Positions 8,706 through 17,666 of a stretch of 64,000 bases of DNA are shown here, piece by piece; position 1 is the first letter of the stretch; each line of letters starts with the position of its first letter. The translations under genes were made by a program, and so were the position numbers. The notes beneath the pieces were generated by a model. The model had not been told where the DNA came from and ran no database searches. It saw nothing but the letters and a program-made list of their open reading frames with translations. Location of the stretch: the NCBI RefSeq assembly GCF_013407855.1, contig NZ_JACBZH010000001.1, forward strand, positions 186,001 through 250,000, read 5' to 3'. This stretch comes from Actinopolymorpha rutila. GTDB taxonomy: Bacteria; Actinomycetota; Actinomycetes; Propionibacteriales; Actinopolymorphaceae.

Positions 8706-9221
8706 ATGGCAGGCGACACAGTCATCACACTCGTCGGCAATCTCGTCGACGACCCCGAGTTGCGTTTCACCCCGTCCGGGGCGGCAGTGGCCAACTTCCG
8801 GCTCGCGTCCACCCCGCGCACCTTCGACCGGCAGAGCAACGAATGGAAGGACGGCGAGACGCTGTTCCTGACCTGCAACGTGTGGCGGCAGGCGGCGGAG
8901 AACGTCGCCGAATCGCTGCAGCGCGGCATGCGGGTCGTCGTCCAGGGCCGGCTGAAGTCCCGTTCGTACGAAACCCGCGAGGGTGAGCGGCGGACGGTCT
9001 TCGAGGTCGAGGTCGACGAGGTGGGACCCAGCCTCCGCAACGCGACCGCCAAGGTCACCAAGACCAGCCGTGCACAGGGCGGCTTCGGTGGCGACGACCC
9101 GTGGCAGACGCAGCAAGGTGGCGGCGGTGGCGCCCGGCAGGGCGGCCAGCGGTCCGGCGGAAACGACCCCTGGGGCGGCGGACAGCAGTCCGGCGGATCC
9201 CAGGACGAGCCGCCGTTCTGA
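8706..9221 (+). CDS. ssb: single-stranded DNA-binding protein
   Basis: A 171-residue SSB with an N-terminal OB fold ([66 protein letters not shown]), a Gly/Gln-rich disordered linker from about residue 120, and the acidic C-terminal tip QDEPPF that recruits replication and repair proteins. It binds single-stranded DNA as a tetramer. It has its own GGGAGG ribosome binding site and sits between rpsF and rpsR, the conserved arrangement in most bacteria. Confidence 0.97.
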   Translation: MAGDTVITLVGNLVDDPELRFTPSGAAVANFRLASTPRTFDRQSNEWKDGETLFLTCNVWRQAAENVAESLQRGMRVVVQGRLKSRSYETREGERRTVFEVEVDEVGPSLRNATAKVTKTSRAQGGFGGDDPWQTQQGGGGGARQGGQRSGGNDPWGGGQQSGGSQDEPPF

Positions 9222-9298
9222 TCCACCGACGTCATCCCGTTCTTTCCCCATCCGCGACCATTCCCGCATGACGCGGGGCTTCCTGGAGGAGCACCACG

Positions 9299-9535
9299 AT
9301 GGCCAAGCCCCCTGTACGCAAGCCCAAGAAGAAGGTTTGCGTGTTCTGCAAGGAGAAGATCTCCTACGTCGACTACAAGGACACGACTCTGCTGCGGAAG
9401 TTCATTTCCGACCGCGGCAAGATTCGTGCCCGCCGGGTGACCGGCAACTGCACCCAGCACCAGCGGGACGTCGCGGTTGCCATCAAGAACTCGCGCGAAG
9501 TCGCCCTGCTGCCCTACACCAGCACCGCGCGCTGA
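9299..9535 (+). CDS. rpsR: 30S ribosomal protein S18 (zinc-binding C+ type)
   Basis: A 78-residue S18 that pairs with S6 on 16S rRNA. The protein keeps CVFC near residue 14 and a further Cys and His in GNCTQHQ, so it is the zinc-binding C+ form; many actinobacteria also carry a C- paralogue elsewhere that is induced by zinc starvation. The core [16 protein letters not shown] and the C-terminal [11 protein letters not shown] are conserved. GGAGGAGCACC precedes the ATG. It follows ssb after a 77-base spacer. Confidence 0.97.
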   Translation: MAKPPVRKPKKKVCVFCKEKISYVDYKDTTLLRKFISDRGKIRARRVTGNCTQHQRDVAVAIKNSREVALLPYTSTAR

Positions 9536-9553
9536 CGAGGAGGTTGACACGCT

Positions 9554-10000
9554 ATGAAGCTCATCCTCACCCAGGAAGTGTCCGGTCTGGGCGCTCCGGG
9601 CGACATCGTCGAGGTCAAGGACGGCTACGGCCGTAACTTCCTCATCCCGCGCGGTCTCGGCATGCGCTGGACCAAGGGCGGCGAGAAGCAGGTCGCCTCG
9701 ATCCGCAAGGCGCGTGAGGTCCGGGAGATCCGCGACCTCGGGCACGCCGAGCAGATCAAGGGCCAGCTCGAGGGCCTGTCGGTGAAGCTGCCGGCGCGGT
9801 CCGGCGAGAGCGGCCGGCTGTTCGGCTCGGTCACCGTCGCCGACATCGTGGCGGCGGTCAAGCAGTCCGGCGGCCCCGACATCGACAAGCGGCGGATCGA
9901 GATCGGCACGCCGATCAAGACGCTCGGCTCGCACCAGGTGTCGGTTCGCCTGCACCCGGAGCTCAGCGCCAAGCTCTCGCTCGAGGTCGTCTCGGCCTGA
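9554..10000 (+). CDS. rplI: 50S ribosomal protein L9
   Basis: A 148-residue L9, which spans from the base of the L1 stalk. The N-domain signature is [19 protein letters not shown] with [14 protein letters not shown], then a long connecting helix and a C-terminal domain with [16 protein letters not shown] and [43 protein letters not shown] precedes the ATG. It is the last gene of the operon and is followed directly by a strong terminator. Confidence 0.97.
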   Translation: MKLILTQEVSGLGAPGDIVEVKDGYGRNFLIPRGLGMRWTKGGEKQVASIRKAREVREIRDLGHAEQIKGQLEGLSVKLPARSGESGRLFGSVTVADIVAAVKQSGGPDIDKRRIEIGTPIKTLGSHQVSVRLHPELSAKLSLEVVSA

Positions 10001-10019
10001 GCGCAGTGGCATTGCTGCC

Positions 10020-10064
10020 CGGAGGGGCGGTCCCGGATTCCCGGAGCCGCCCCTCCGGTCTTTT
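10020..10064 (+). terminator. Rho-independent terminator of the rpsF-rplI operon
   Basis: An 11-bp perfect stem, CGGAGGGGCGG (10020-10030) with CCGCCCCTCCG (10047-10057), is closed by a 16-base loop and followed by GTCTTTT. It lies 20 bases after the rplI stop and also separates the operon from the convergent MATE gene. Confidence 0.85.
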
Positions 10065-10126
10065 CCTGGCTGGGTCCGGTCTGAGTTCGGCGGCGTCCCG
10101 GCGCCGGCGTCGATGGGGCCGTGCCG

Positions 10127-11458
10127 TCAGCGCCGGGCAGCGCGTGCCCCGGTCACCAGCCAGGCGTCGCTTCGCGCCCGCACCGCCAGGGTCGCCAGCC
10201 GGGCCACCATGAACCCCCCGAACGCCCACCACAGCGCGAGCAGGCCCGCGTGGGCGGCGTACACCAGCAGCGCGAGCGGCAGGAACGCCACCAGCGTCAC
10301 CAGCCCGGCGTAGGCGAGGTACTTCCCGTCGCCCGCGCCGATGAGCACGCCGTCCAGGACGAACACGATCCCCGCGACCGGTTCGAAGCAGGCGAACACG
10401 AGGATCGCCTGGGCGAGCAGCGCCTGGACGGCCGGGTCGGCGCTGAACAACGGCACGTACACCGGTCGCGCCAGCACCACCACAGCGCCGAACACCAGGC
10501 CCGCGCCGACGCCCCACTCCACCATCCGGCGGGTCGCCGCCCGCGTACCGGCGACGTCCGATCCGCCGAGGTAGCGCCCCACGATGGCCTGCCCGGCGAT
10601 CGCGATCGCGTCCAGGGCGATGGCGAGGGTGTTCCACAGGGTGAACGCCACCTGGTTGGCGGCCAGTGCCACGTCACCGAACGACGTGGCGACGTACGCC
10701 ATGACCAGCAGCGCGGCCCGCAGCGTCAGTGTGCGGATGATCAGTGGTACGCCCGCGTGCGCGTTCGCCCGGATGCCGGTCAGGTCCGGCCGCAGCGGCG
10801 CGTCGTGCCGGCGGGCGGCCCGCACCACCACCACGACCAGCGCCACCGCACCGGCGGTCTGGGCGAGCACGGTTCCCCACGCCGAGCCGGCGATCCCCAG
10901 GTGCAGTCCGTACACGAAGAGCACGTTGAGCACGACGTTGCCGACGTACGACGCACCCGCGATCCACAGCGGCGTCCGGGTGTCCTGGAGCCCGCGCAGC
11001 ACGCCCGTCCCCGCGAACGTCAGCAGCAGGGCGGGCATACCGAGCACCGCCACCCGCAGGTAGCTGACCGCGAACTCGCGCACCTGCGGTGAGGGTCCGA
11101 ACGCGCCGACCACGGCGGGTGCCGCCAGCGTGCCGACCAGCGCGAGCAGCACCCCGAGCCCGAGTGCCAGCCACAGCCCGTCGATCCCGTACGCCAGCGC
11201 CGACCGGCGGTCACCCGCGCCCAGGTGACGGGCGACGGACGCGGTGGTGGCGTAGGCGAGGAAGACGAACACGCCGACCAGGGTCTGCAGTGCCGTGCCG
11301 GCCAGGCCGAGCGCGGCGAGCTGGGGGGTGCCCAGGTGGCCGACGATCGCGGAGTCGGCCAGCAGGTAGACGGGTTCGGCGATCAGCGCGCCGAACGCCG
11401 GCACCGCCAGGCGCAGGATTTCCCGGTCGTGCGGGCTCCGGAGCCGGATGAGGGACAC
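10127..11458 (-). CDS. MATE-family efflux transporter (DinF-like)
   Basis: A 443-residue, roughly 12-segment inner-membrane antiporter that exports drugs or metabolites in exchange for Na+ or H+. Family features include ILRLAVPAFGALIAEPVYLLADSAIVGHLGTPQLAALGLAG at the start, ATTASVARHLGAGDR, a second half with RAALLVMAYVATSFGDVALAANQVAF, and AIAIAGQAIVGRYLGGSD. The GTG at 11458 has GGAGG eight bases upstream; the ATG at 11527 has no ribosome binding site and adds an Arg-rich stretch. The same position, between rplI and dnaB, is occupied by a MATE gene in several actinobacteria. The substrate is unknown. Confidence 0.88.
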   Translation of the reverse strand: MSLIRLRSPHDREILRLAVPAFGALIAEPVYLLADSAIVGHLGTPQLAALGLAGTALQTLVGVFVFLAYATTASVARHLGAGDRRSALAYGIDGLWLALGLGVLLALVGTLAAPAVVGAFGPSPQVREFAVSYLRVAVLGMPALLLTFAGTGVLRGLQDTRTPLWIAGASYVGNVVLNVLFVYGLHLGIAGSAWGTVLAQTAGAVALVVVVVRAARRHDAPLRPDLTGIRANAHAGVPLIIRTLTLRAALLVMAYVATSFGDVALAANQVAFTLWNTLAIALDAIAIAGQAIVGRYLGGSDVAGTRAATRRMVEWGVGAGLVFGAVVVLARPVYVPLFSADPAVQALLAQAILVFACFEPVAGIVFVLDGVLIGAGDGKYLAYAGLVTLVAFLPLALLVYAAHAGLLALWWAFGGFMVARLATLAVRARSDAWLVTGARAARR

Positions 11459-11686
11459 GGGCTGGGACCTCCGGAGGCGGCGCGGCACGGCTCGGTCGGG
11501 GTTCGGGCGGGCTTCGGGCGTGGCCATGGACGGGTTCGGACGGGGTGGCCGTCCCTATGATGCGGCCATCGCGAGAGCGGCCGGCCGAGGGGTCTGCGCA
11601 CACCTCGGCGTGGACACGGCACGCCCGGTGTGGACGACACGCCCGGGCAAGCAATTGCCGGGCACTTTCTCCGGACATCGGTTGTG

Positions 11687-11827
11687 TCCACAGCGTGGGG
11701 ACGCCGAACTCGCAGGCGAACCGCCTGATCGTGCGCTCTCCGAGATCTTCTCCACAGAGAAATCCCCAGGCTGTGCACAGCGAATCCCCAGGCAATCCCC
11801 CGGCTACCCACAGCCCCTGTGTACAAG
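11687..11827. promoter_or_regulatory. cluster of DnaA-box-like sites and short repeats in the dnaB upstream gap
   Basis: The 447-to-517-base gap upstream of dnaB has no gene. It contains TCCACAG (11687, 11751), GTGCACAG (11773), ACCCACAG (11806) and GTGTACAA (11820), all related to the DnaA box TTGTCCACA. AATCCCC is repeated three times (11761, 11783, 11794), two of these followed by GGCTGTGCACAGC or GGCTACCCACAGC. Earlier in the gap, an imperfect inverted repeat around GCAATTGC lies at 11641-11663. No clear -10/-35 pair was recognised. Binding by DnaA is inference; this is not the usual dnaA-dnaN location of oriC. Confidence 0.35.
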
Positions 11828-11974
11828 CGGGTTGCCGCTCACGGCCCTCCACGGCGTACGGTCGCCTCTCACGTCGAACCCTGGCCGATCGCGCAGAACC
11901 ATCTTGTCGGTGGTCGCCGCTAGAACTGTCGCACAGGTGTTCGTCACGGGTGGAGCGTCGGAGGTAGTGCGGCA

Positions 11975-14614
11975 GTGAGTGTCAGCGAGTTTCCTGTCCC
12001 GCGCGCGGTCGAGGGTGCACCCGACCGGATGCCGCCGCAGGACCTTGCCGCGGAGCAGTGCGTGCTCGGCAGCATGCTGCTGTCCAAGGACGCCATCGCC
12101 GACGTGGTGGAGGAGGTCCGCGGCCCCGACTTCTACCGTCCCGCGCACGAGACGGTCTACGAAGCGGTCCTCGACCTCTACGGCCGAGGCGAGCCCGCCG
12201 ACGCGGTGACCGTCTCGGCAGAGCTGCAGCGCAAGGGCGAGCTGGCCCGCATCGGCGGCGCACCCTACCTCCACACCCTGATCGCGTCGGTGCCGTCGGC
12301 GGCCAACGCCGGCTACTACGCCGCGATCGTGCGGGAGAAGGCGATCCTGCGCCGGCTGGTCGAGGCGGGCACCAAGATCACCCAGATCGGGTACGCCGGC
12401 GACGGTGACGTCGACGACGTGGTCGATCGTGCGCAGGCCGAGATCTACAGCGTCACCGACAAGCGCAGCAGCGAGGACTACGCCGTCCTCGGCGAGATCA
12501 TGGAGTCCGCCCTCGACGAGATCGAGGCGATCGGTTCCCGCGGCGGCCAGATGGTCGGCGTGCCCACCGGGTTCACCGACCTGGACGCGCTGACCAACGG
12601 CCTGCACCCCGGCCAGCTGATCGTGGTCGCGGCTCGTCCTGGTGTCGGCAAGAGCGCGCTGGCGCTCGACTTCGCCCGCGCGGCGTCGGTCAAGCACGGC
12701 CTGGCGTCGGTGATCTTCTCGTTGGAGATGAGCCGTACCGAGATCACCATGCGGCTGCTGTCGGCGGAGTCGCGGGTCCCGTTGCACCACATGCGGCAGG
12801 GCAGCATGACCGACGACGACTGGGCGCGGATGGCCCGGCGGATGGGTGAGGTCTCCGGTGCCCCGCTCTACATCGACGACTCGCCCAACATGACGCTGAT
12901 GGAGATCCGGGCAAAGTGCCGGCGGCTGCGTCAGCGCAACGATCTGCGGCTGATCGTCCTCGACTACATCCAGCTGATGACCTCCGGCAAGCGGGTGGAG
13001 AGCCGCCAGGTGGAGGTCGCGGAGTTCTCCCGAAACCTCAAGCTGCTGGCCAAGGAGCTCGGCGTCCCCGTCGTCGCGCTGTCCCAGCTCAACCGCGGTC
13101 CCGAGCAGCGCACCGACAAGCGCCCGATGCTCTCCGACCTCCGCGAGTCCGGTTGCCTCACCGCCGACACCCGAGTTCTCCGCGCGGACACTGGACAGGA
13201 GGTGGCGTTGGGGGAACTGCTTGCCTCCGGTGCCCGCGACGTGCCGGTCTGGTCCCTGGACGAGCGCCTCAAGCTGGTGCCGCGCACGATGACACACGTC
13301 TTCTCCAGCGGGGTGAAGGAGGTGTTCCGTCTCCGTCTCGCGTCGGGCCGGGAGGTCAAGGCCACGGGCAACCACCCGTTCCTCACCTACGACGGCTGGA
13401 AGCCGCTTCGCGAAGTTGCGTCGGGTAGCCGCCTGGCCGTCGCGCGCCACGTCCCGCCACCGTTGCAGATCACGCCTTGGGACGACGACGAGGTGGTCAC
13501 GCTCGCTCACCTGCTCGGCGACGGCTCGTTCGTCCGTCGTCAGCCGATTCGGTACGCGAGTACGGACGAAGCCAACCTGCGGGCAGTCACGCAAAGCACT
13601 CGGCGTCGTTTCGGGATCATCGCTGTTCGAGACGAATATCCCGCTGCGCGGGTCACCACCCTTCGGCTCCCGGCTCCCCACCGGCTCACTCACGGCCGGC
13701 GTAACCCGATCGCGGCGTGGCTCGACGAACTCGGCCTCTTTGGCCTGCGCTCGCACGAGAAGTTCGTGCCGGCCGGGGTGTTCTCGCTGCCGAAGAGGCA
13801 GGTGGGGCTGTTCCTGCGGCACCTGTGGTCGACGGACGGGTGCGTGCACCGGGACGTCCGCGATCAGGTGCGGATCTACTACGCCACGACCAGCCGCCGG
13901 TTGGCGGACGAGGTCGCCCGGCTGCTGTTGAGGTTCAACGTCTTCACCCGGATCAAGACCGTCCGCAAGGACGGTTACCGGGATTCCCACCACGTGCACG
14001 TAGTGGGTGCGGAGAACCAACTCCGGTTCATCGAGGACGTCGGGGTTCATGGTGCACGCGGCGCGATTGCCGCCGAGGTTCTGCCGGCACTCCGCGCCGT
14101 CACCGCCAACCCGAATGTCGACACCGTGCCCCGGGACGTGTGGGACCGGGTGCGCGAGGTGCTCGCCGAGCGGCAGGTGACTCACCGGCAGTTCGCCGCT
14201 GCGACGGGCACCAGCTTCTCCGGCTCAACGATGTGGAAGCACGCACCGAGTCGTACCCGGCTCGCCAAGGTCGCCTCGGTGCTGGACTGCGCCGAGCTGG
14301 ACGTCCTCGCCACCAACGACGTGCTCTGGGACACGGTGGTGTCCGTCGAGAGCCTCGGCGAGCAGGAGGTCTACGACGCGACGGTGCTGGGCACGCACAA
14401 CTTCGTGGCGGACGGGATCGCGGTCCACAACAGCATCGAACAGGACGCGGACATGGTGATCCTCCTGCACCGCGAGGACGCCTACGAACGCGAGTCCTCC
14501 AGGCCCGGCGAGGCCGACTTCATCGTCGCGAAGCACCGCAACGGGCCCACCGCCAACATCACGGTCGCCTTCCAGGGCCACTACTCCCGCTTCGTCGACA
14601 TGGCCCAGGGCTGA
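11975..14614 (+). CDS. dnaB: replicative DNA helicase DnaB, intein-containing precursor
   Basis: An 879-residue precursor of the hexameric 5'-3' replication-fork helicase. Extein residues 1-393 and 820-879 join to a normal 453-residue DnaB: the N-terminal domain (QDLAAEQCVLGSMLLSKDAI), Walker A (ARPGVGKSALALDFA, about residue 221), IFSLEMS, LIVLDYIQLM, and the C-terminal SIEQDADMVILLHRE with FIVAKHRNGP. The intein sits in RESG/SIEQDAD, the conserved site used by several known DnaB inteins. The GTG start has GGAGG about 10 bases upstream. The 3' end overlaps the convergent PAP2 gene by 34 bases. Confidence 0.96.
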   Translation: MSVSEFPVPRAVEGAPDRMPPQDLAAEQCVLGSMLLSKDAIADVVEEVRGPDFYRPAHETVYEAVLDLYGRGEPADAVTVSAELQRKGELARIGGAPYLHTLIASVPSAANAGYYAAIVREKAILRRLVEAGTKITQIGYAGDGDVDDVVDRAQAEIYSVTDKRSSEDYAVLGEIMESALDEIEAIGSRGGQMVGVPTGFTDLDALTNGLHPGQLIVVAARPGVGKSALALDFARAASVKHGLASVIFSLEMSRTEITMRLLSAESRVPLHHMRQGSMTDDDWARMARRMGEVSGAPLYIDDSPNMTLMEIRAKCRRLRQRNDLRLIVLDYIQLMTSGKRVESRQVEVAEFSRNLKLLAKELGVPVVALSQLNRGPEQRTDKRPMLSDLRESGCLTADTRVLRADTGQEVALGELLASGARDVPVWSLDERLKLVPRTMTHVFSSGVKEVFRLRLASGREVKATGNHPFLTYDGWKPLREVASGSRLAVARHVPPPLQITPWDDDEVVTLAHLLGDGSFVRRQPIRYASTDEANLRAVTQSTRRRFGIIAVRDEYPAARVTTLRLPAPHRLTHGRRNPIAAWLDELGLFGLRSHEKFVPAGVFSLPKRQVGLFLRHLWSTDGCVHRDVRDQVRIYYATTSRRLADEVARLLLRFNVFTRIKTVRKDGYRDSHHVHVVGAENQLRFIEDVGVHGARGAIAAEVLPALRAVTANPNVDTVPRDVWDRVREVLAERQVTHRQFAAATGTSFSGSTMWKHAPSRTRLAKVASVLDCAELDVLATNDVLWDTVVSVESLGEQEVYDATVLGTHNFVADGIAVHNSIEQDADMVILLHREDAYERESSRPGEADFIVAKHRNGPTANITVAFQGHYSRFVDMAQG
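13154..14431 (+). mobile_element. DnaB intein with LAGLIDADG homing endonuclease and HTH insert
   Basis: A 426-residue intein within dnaB. It begins with Cys1 (CLTADTRVL), has the block B TGNHPFL (His74), and ends with block F VYDATVLGTHNFVAD and the terminal GIAVHN (His425, Asn426), followed by Ser+1 of the C-extein, so all residues needed for self-splicing are present. Two LAGLIDADG motifs, LAHLLGDGS (117-125) and LRHLWSTDG (221-229), keep their acidic residues, so the homing endonuclease may be active. Residues about 325-385 form an extra segment with an XRE-like helix-turn-helix look (QVTHRQFAAATGTSFSGST). It is a full-length, potentially mobile element rather than a mini-intein. Confidence 0.93.
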
Positions 14615-15402
14615 CCCGGGCCCGGCGGCAGTGATCGGGATCGACGAAGCACGCGTGCCCACACCGCCGCTGCGGCGAGGGCGACGGCGAGCAGTGCGGC
14701 ACTCCCCGCCACGTCGAGGACGTAGTGGTTCCCGGTGGTGATGACCACGACGACCATCAGAACGGGAAACAACCAGGCCAGCAGGGCGCCCCGAGGGTGG
14801 GCTCCGCGAAGCGCTGACCAGACGGCGAACGCGCACCAGGCCGCCAGCGCGACGTGCATGCTGGGCATCGCCGAGAAGTGGTTCTGACCGTTGTCGAGCG
14901 TGGTGGAAGCCTTGCTTCCCAGCAGGTCGTTCTCGCCGATGATGTCGACGACTCCGTCAAGGGCGAACCTCGGCGGCGACATCGGCAGGGCCCACCAGAC
15001 GGGCAGGACCAACGCGGTCATCGCCACCAGAGCCCGCCTCAGCTGCGGATAGATGTCGCTGTGCCGTAGAGCAGTCCACGCCAGGACCCCGATGAGAGCG
15101 ACGTAGTACAGCCGGTAGAAGTACACCGACGGCTGGATCAGCGCCGATTCCTGTGTAAGCCACTGGTTCACCGTCAGTTCGAGGTCCAGGTGGGTGGCCC
15201 GCTCCAGCGACTGCAGGCCGACGGCGTTGCGGGTCGCCGCGGCGACGTCCCGGCCGGCGAGTGAATGCAGGCGCGTGAAGACCACGAACCAGGCGGCGAG
15301 ACCGACGAGTTCGACGACGGCCACCCGCCATGACCGCGAACCGCCCCATGCCCGAAGCGACCGCGCGCTTTCACGGCCCCTGGAGGCCCGGTTGTTTCGC
15401 AT
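14581..15402 (-). CDS. PAP2-superfamily integral membrane phosphatase/transferase
   Basis: A 273-residue protein with about six membrane segments. The PAP2 active-site motifs are SAMPSMHVALAAWC (motif 2, with the catalytic His) and GNHYVLDVAGSAAL (motif 3, with His and Asp). The N-terminal half (LQSLERATHLDLELTVNQWL) resembles the inositol-phosphoceramide-synthase-like PAP2_3 subgroup common in actinobacteria. The substrate is probably a membrane-linked phosphate such as a prenyl or lipid phosphate, but cannot be fixed. The ATG at 15402 is the first plausible start before the hydrophobic segments. It is convergent with, and overlaps, dnaB. Confidence 0.82.
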   Translation of the reverse strand: MRNNRASRGRESARSLRAWGGSRSWRVAVVELVGLAAWFVVFTRLHSLAGRDVAAATRNAVGLQSLERATHLDLELTVNQWLTQESALIQPSVYFYRLYYVALIGVLAWTALRHSDIYPQLRRALVAMTALVLPVWWALPMSPPRFALDGVVDIIGENDLLGSKASTTLDNGQNHFSAMPSMHVALAAWCAFAVWSALRGAHPRGALLAWLFPVLMVVVVITTGNHYVLDVAGSAALLAVALAAAAVWARVLRRSRSLPPGPGQPWAMSTKRE

Positions 15403-15419
15403 GTCGCAGTGAACGCACG

Positions 15420-15653
15420 GTGGCCGCGAGCTGTCCACCGTCGCGCTCGTCAAGCGGAAGGCTCCCCGGTCGATGGTGGGCGGTGCTCGGCGCGACGGGT
15501 GCTCTGCTCTTCTGCCTAGTGCACTTCTACTGGGCGGCAGGCGGCCGGATCGGGGTGTCACCGGACGCCGCGCCCACCAGCGACCGACTCTGGTTCTGGC
15601 TGTACGACGACGAAATCGGTGCTGACAGGACGAAAAAGTCGCTGACAGGATGA
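15420..15653 (+). pseudogene. possible truncated DUF3995-like membrane protein
   Basis: A short open frame of 77 residues from a GTG. It contains a hydrophobic segment ending in LLFCLVHFYWAAGGRIG, which resembles the first membrane helix and YWALGG signature of DUF3995-type proteins, then stops soon after WFWLYDDE. Full members have several membrane helices, so this looks like an N-terminal remnant. It ends in a 20-bp direct repeat just before the next gene. It could also be a chance open frame. Confidence 0.3.
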
Positions 15654-15654
15654 A
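15621..15654 (+). repeat. two-copy 20-bp direct repeat upstream of the UbiB-like gene
   Basis: GCTGACAGGACGAA (15621) recurs as GCTGACAGGATGAA (15641) with a period of exactly 20 bases. The second copy ends a few bases before the GTG of the UbiB-like gene, so the repeat sits where the ribosome binding site (AGGATGAACC) should be. Confidence 0.5.
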
Positions 15655-15657
15655 CCG

Positions 15658-17634
15658 GTGCAGAAGCTGCTCGGGACCGTGTTCTTCCTGCCGACCCTGT
15701 TCCTCGTCGGCCTTGGTTTCGCCGTGGCCATCCGTCGGCTGCTCGGTGTTCGGATCGGCCTGGTCCGGACGGTGCTCGCCGCCGTCCTGGCCCTGGTGGT
15801 CTCCGGTCCGCTGCTGACCGCGATGGTGCGCCGGCCAGAGGCGATCGACACCGGCTCCGGGCTCCTGCTCACGGTGCTCGCCGCCTGCTGCGCCAGCCTG
15901 GTGGCGATGATCGTCCTGGTCATCGGCGAGGTGCTCGTACCCGACGGTTCGCTGCCCGGGCCGGTCGAACTCTGGCGTGGCTGGCGGTCGCGGGTGATCC
16001 GGGCGCGGCGGTACTCCCAGATCGTGCGCATCGCGGCGCGGTACGGGCTCGGCCGGTTCCTGCGCGGTTACCGGCACAGCGGGTTGGAGTCACCGGCCTC
16101 GCGGCGCGACCTGGCCAGGTCGGTGCGCCGGGCGCTGGACGAGGGTGGGGTGACATTCGTCAAGCTCGGCCAGCAGCTGTCGACCCGGCGCGACCTGCTG
16201 CCGACAGAGTTCGTGACCGAGCTGACCCAGCTGCAGGACAACGTCGCGCCGATCGCCTGGCCGCGGGTCGAGGAGGTGCTGGTCGCGGAGTTCGGGCGTC
16301 CCGTCGGCGAGGTGTTCGCGGAGTTCGACCAGACACCGCTCGCGGCGGCGTCGGTCGCCCAGGTGCACAGCGCCCGGCTGCCAGACGGCCGGCCGGTCGT
16401 GGTGAAGGTCCAGCGCCCCGGCATCGAGCGGACCGTCGAACGCGACCTCGACATCCTGCTCCGGCTGGCCCGTACGCTCGAGTCCCGCACCGACTGGGGG
16501 CGATCCCTGCGAGTCGCCGACCTCGCCGGCGGGTTCGCCGAGGCGCTGCGTGAGGAGCTCGACTTCACCGTCGAACGCGACAACCTGCAGGCGATGGCCG
16601 CGGCACTCGCGGACGGACCGGCCCGGGAGGTCCGGGTGCCCGTACCCCACGCCGGGCTCGCCACCGAACGCGTCCTGGTGATGGAACGGCTGCACGGCAC
16701 TCCGCTCGGCGCTGCGGAGGAAACCCTCGCCGCCCTCGGCACCCGGCGCCGGCGGCAGGTGGCCAACGCCCTGCTGGAGACGGTCTTCGACCAGGTGCTG
16801 GTGCGCGGGATGTTCCACGTCGACCTGCATCCCGGCAACGTCCTCGTCGCCGCCGACGGTTCGCTCGGGATGCTGGACCTCGGGTCGGTGGGCCGGCTGG
16901 ACGGAACGACCAGGCTGGCGGTCGGCCGGCTGCTGGCCGCGCTGGGGCGGGCCGACTCGATGGGTGCCTGCGACGCGCTGCTGGAGCTGGTCGACCGGCC
17001 GGACGAGATCGACGAACGCACCCTGGAACGCGCGCTCGGCGTGCTGATCGTCCGGTACGCCTCGCCCGGTGCGAACGCCGGTGCCGCCGCGTTCGCCGAA
17101 CTGTTCCGGCTCGTCACCACGCACCGGCTCGGCATCCCACCGCAGGTCGCGGCGATCTTCCGTACGTTCGCCACCCTGGAGGGCACCCTCACCGTGGTGG
17201 ACCCGGAGTTCGACCTGGTGGCCGGAGCCCGCGAGGTCGGGCGTACCCAGCTCGCCGAGTCGGTGGAGCCGGTTCGGCTCCGGCAGTCGCTCGAGGACGA
17301 ACTCGTGACCCTGCTGCCGATGCTGCGCCGGCTGCCGCGCCGGGTGGACCGGATCGCCGACGCCGTCGAACACGGCCGGTTCACCGTCAACGTCCGGTTT
17401 TTCGCCGACGCCCGCGACCGACGGGTGGTGACCGACCTCGTGCACCAGGCGCTGCTGGCCTTCGTCGGCGCGGCGGCGGGGGTGCTCGCGGTCATGTTGC
17501 TGGGCGCCGACGGTGGACCCCAGGTCACCGAGACCTTCGGCCTGTTCGGGTTGCTGGGGTACGCGTTGCTGATCGTGGCCGTGGTGCTGGTGCTACGGGT
17601 CCTGGTGGTGGTGTTCCGGCGGGACCTGACCTGA
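15658..17634 (+). CDS. ABC1/UbiB-family atypical kinase, membrane-anchored
   Basis: A 658-residue protein. Two or three membrane helices precede the kinase core (residues 1-100) and two follow at the C-terminus. UbiB hallmarks are present: the KxGQ motif in FVKLGQQLSTRRDLLP, the Ala-rich loop replaced as in the family by AAASVAQVHSARL, the ATP-site Lys in VVVKVQRPGIE, RELDF-like REELDFTVERDN, FHVDLHPGNVLV (catalytic loop) and GMLDLGSVGRL (DFG-like DLG). Family members act as ATPases supporting isoprenoid lipid (quinone) metabolism. The GTG start follows AGGATGAACC. No quinone genes are adjacent. Confidence 0.87.
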   Translation: MQKLLGTVFFLPTLFLVGLGFAVAIRRLLGVRIGLVRTVLAAVLALVVSGPLLTAMVRRPEAIDTGSGLLLTVLAACCASLVAMIVLVIGEVLVPDGSLPGPVELWRGWRSRVIRARRYSQIVRIAARYGLGRFLRGYRHSGLESPASRRDLARSVRRALDEGGVTFVKLGQQLSTRRDLLPTEFVTELTQLQDNVAPIAWPRVEEVLVAEFGRPVGEVFAEFDQTPLAAASVAQVHSARLPDGRPVVVKVQRPGIERTVERDLDILLRLARTLESRTDWGRSLRVADLAGGFAEALREELDFTVERDNLQAMAAALADGPAREVRVPVPHAGLATERVLVMERLHGTPLGAAEETLAALGTRRRRQVANALLETVFDQVLVRGMFHVDLHPGNVLVAADGSLGMLDLGSVGRLDGTTRLAVGRLLAALGRADSMGACDALLELVDRPDEIDERTLERALGVLIVRYASPGANAGAAAFAELFRLVTTHRLGIPPQVAAIFRTFATLEGTLTVVDPEFDLVAGAREVGRTQLAESVEPVRLRQSLEDELVTLLPMLRRLPRRVDRIADAVEHGRFTVNVRFFADARDRRVVTDLVHQALLAFVGAAAGVLAVMLLGADGGPQVTETFGLFGLLGYALLIVAVVLVLRVLVVVFRRDLT

Positions 17635-17666
17635 CCCCGACGTGACGAGTCCGGACCGGGACCGGC

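Noticed and set aside
11804..14185. Long minus-strand open frame (793 codons) opposite dnaB
   Set aside because: It mirrors the dnaB coding sequence, has no domain and is explained by GC-rich codon shadowing.
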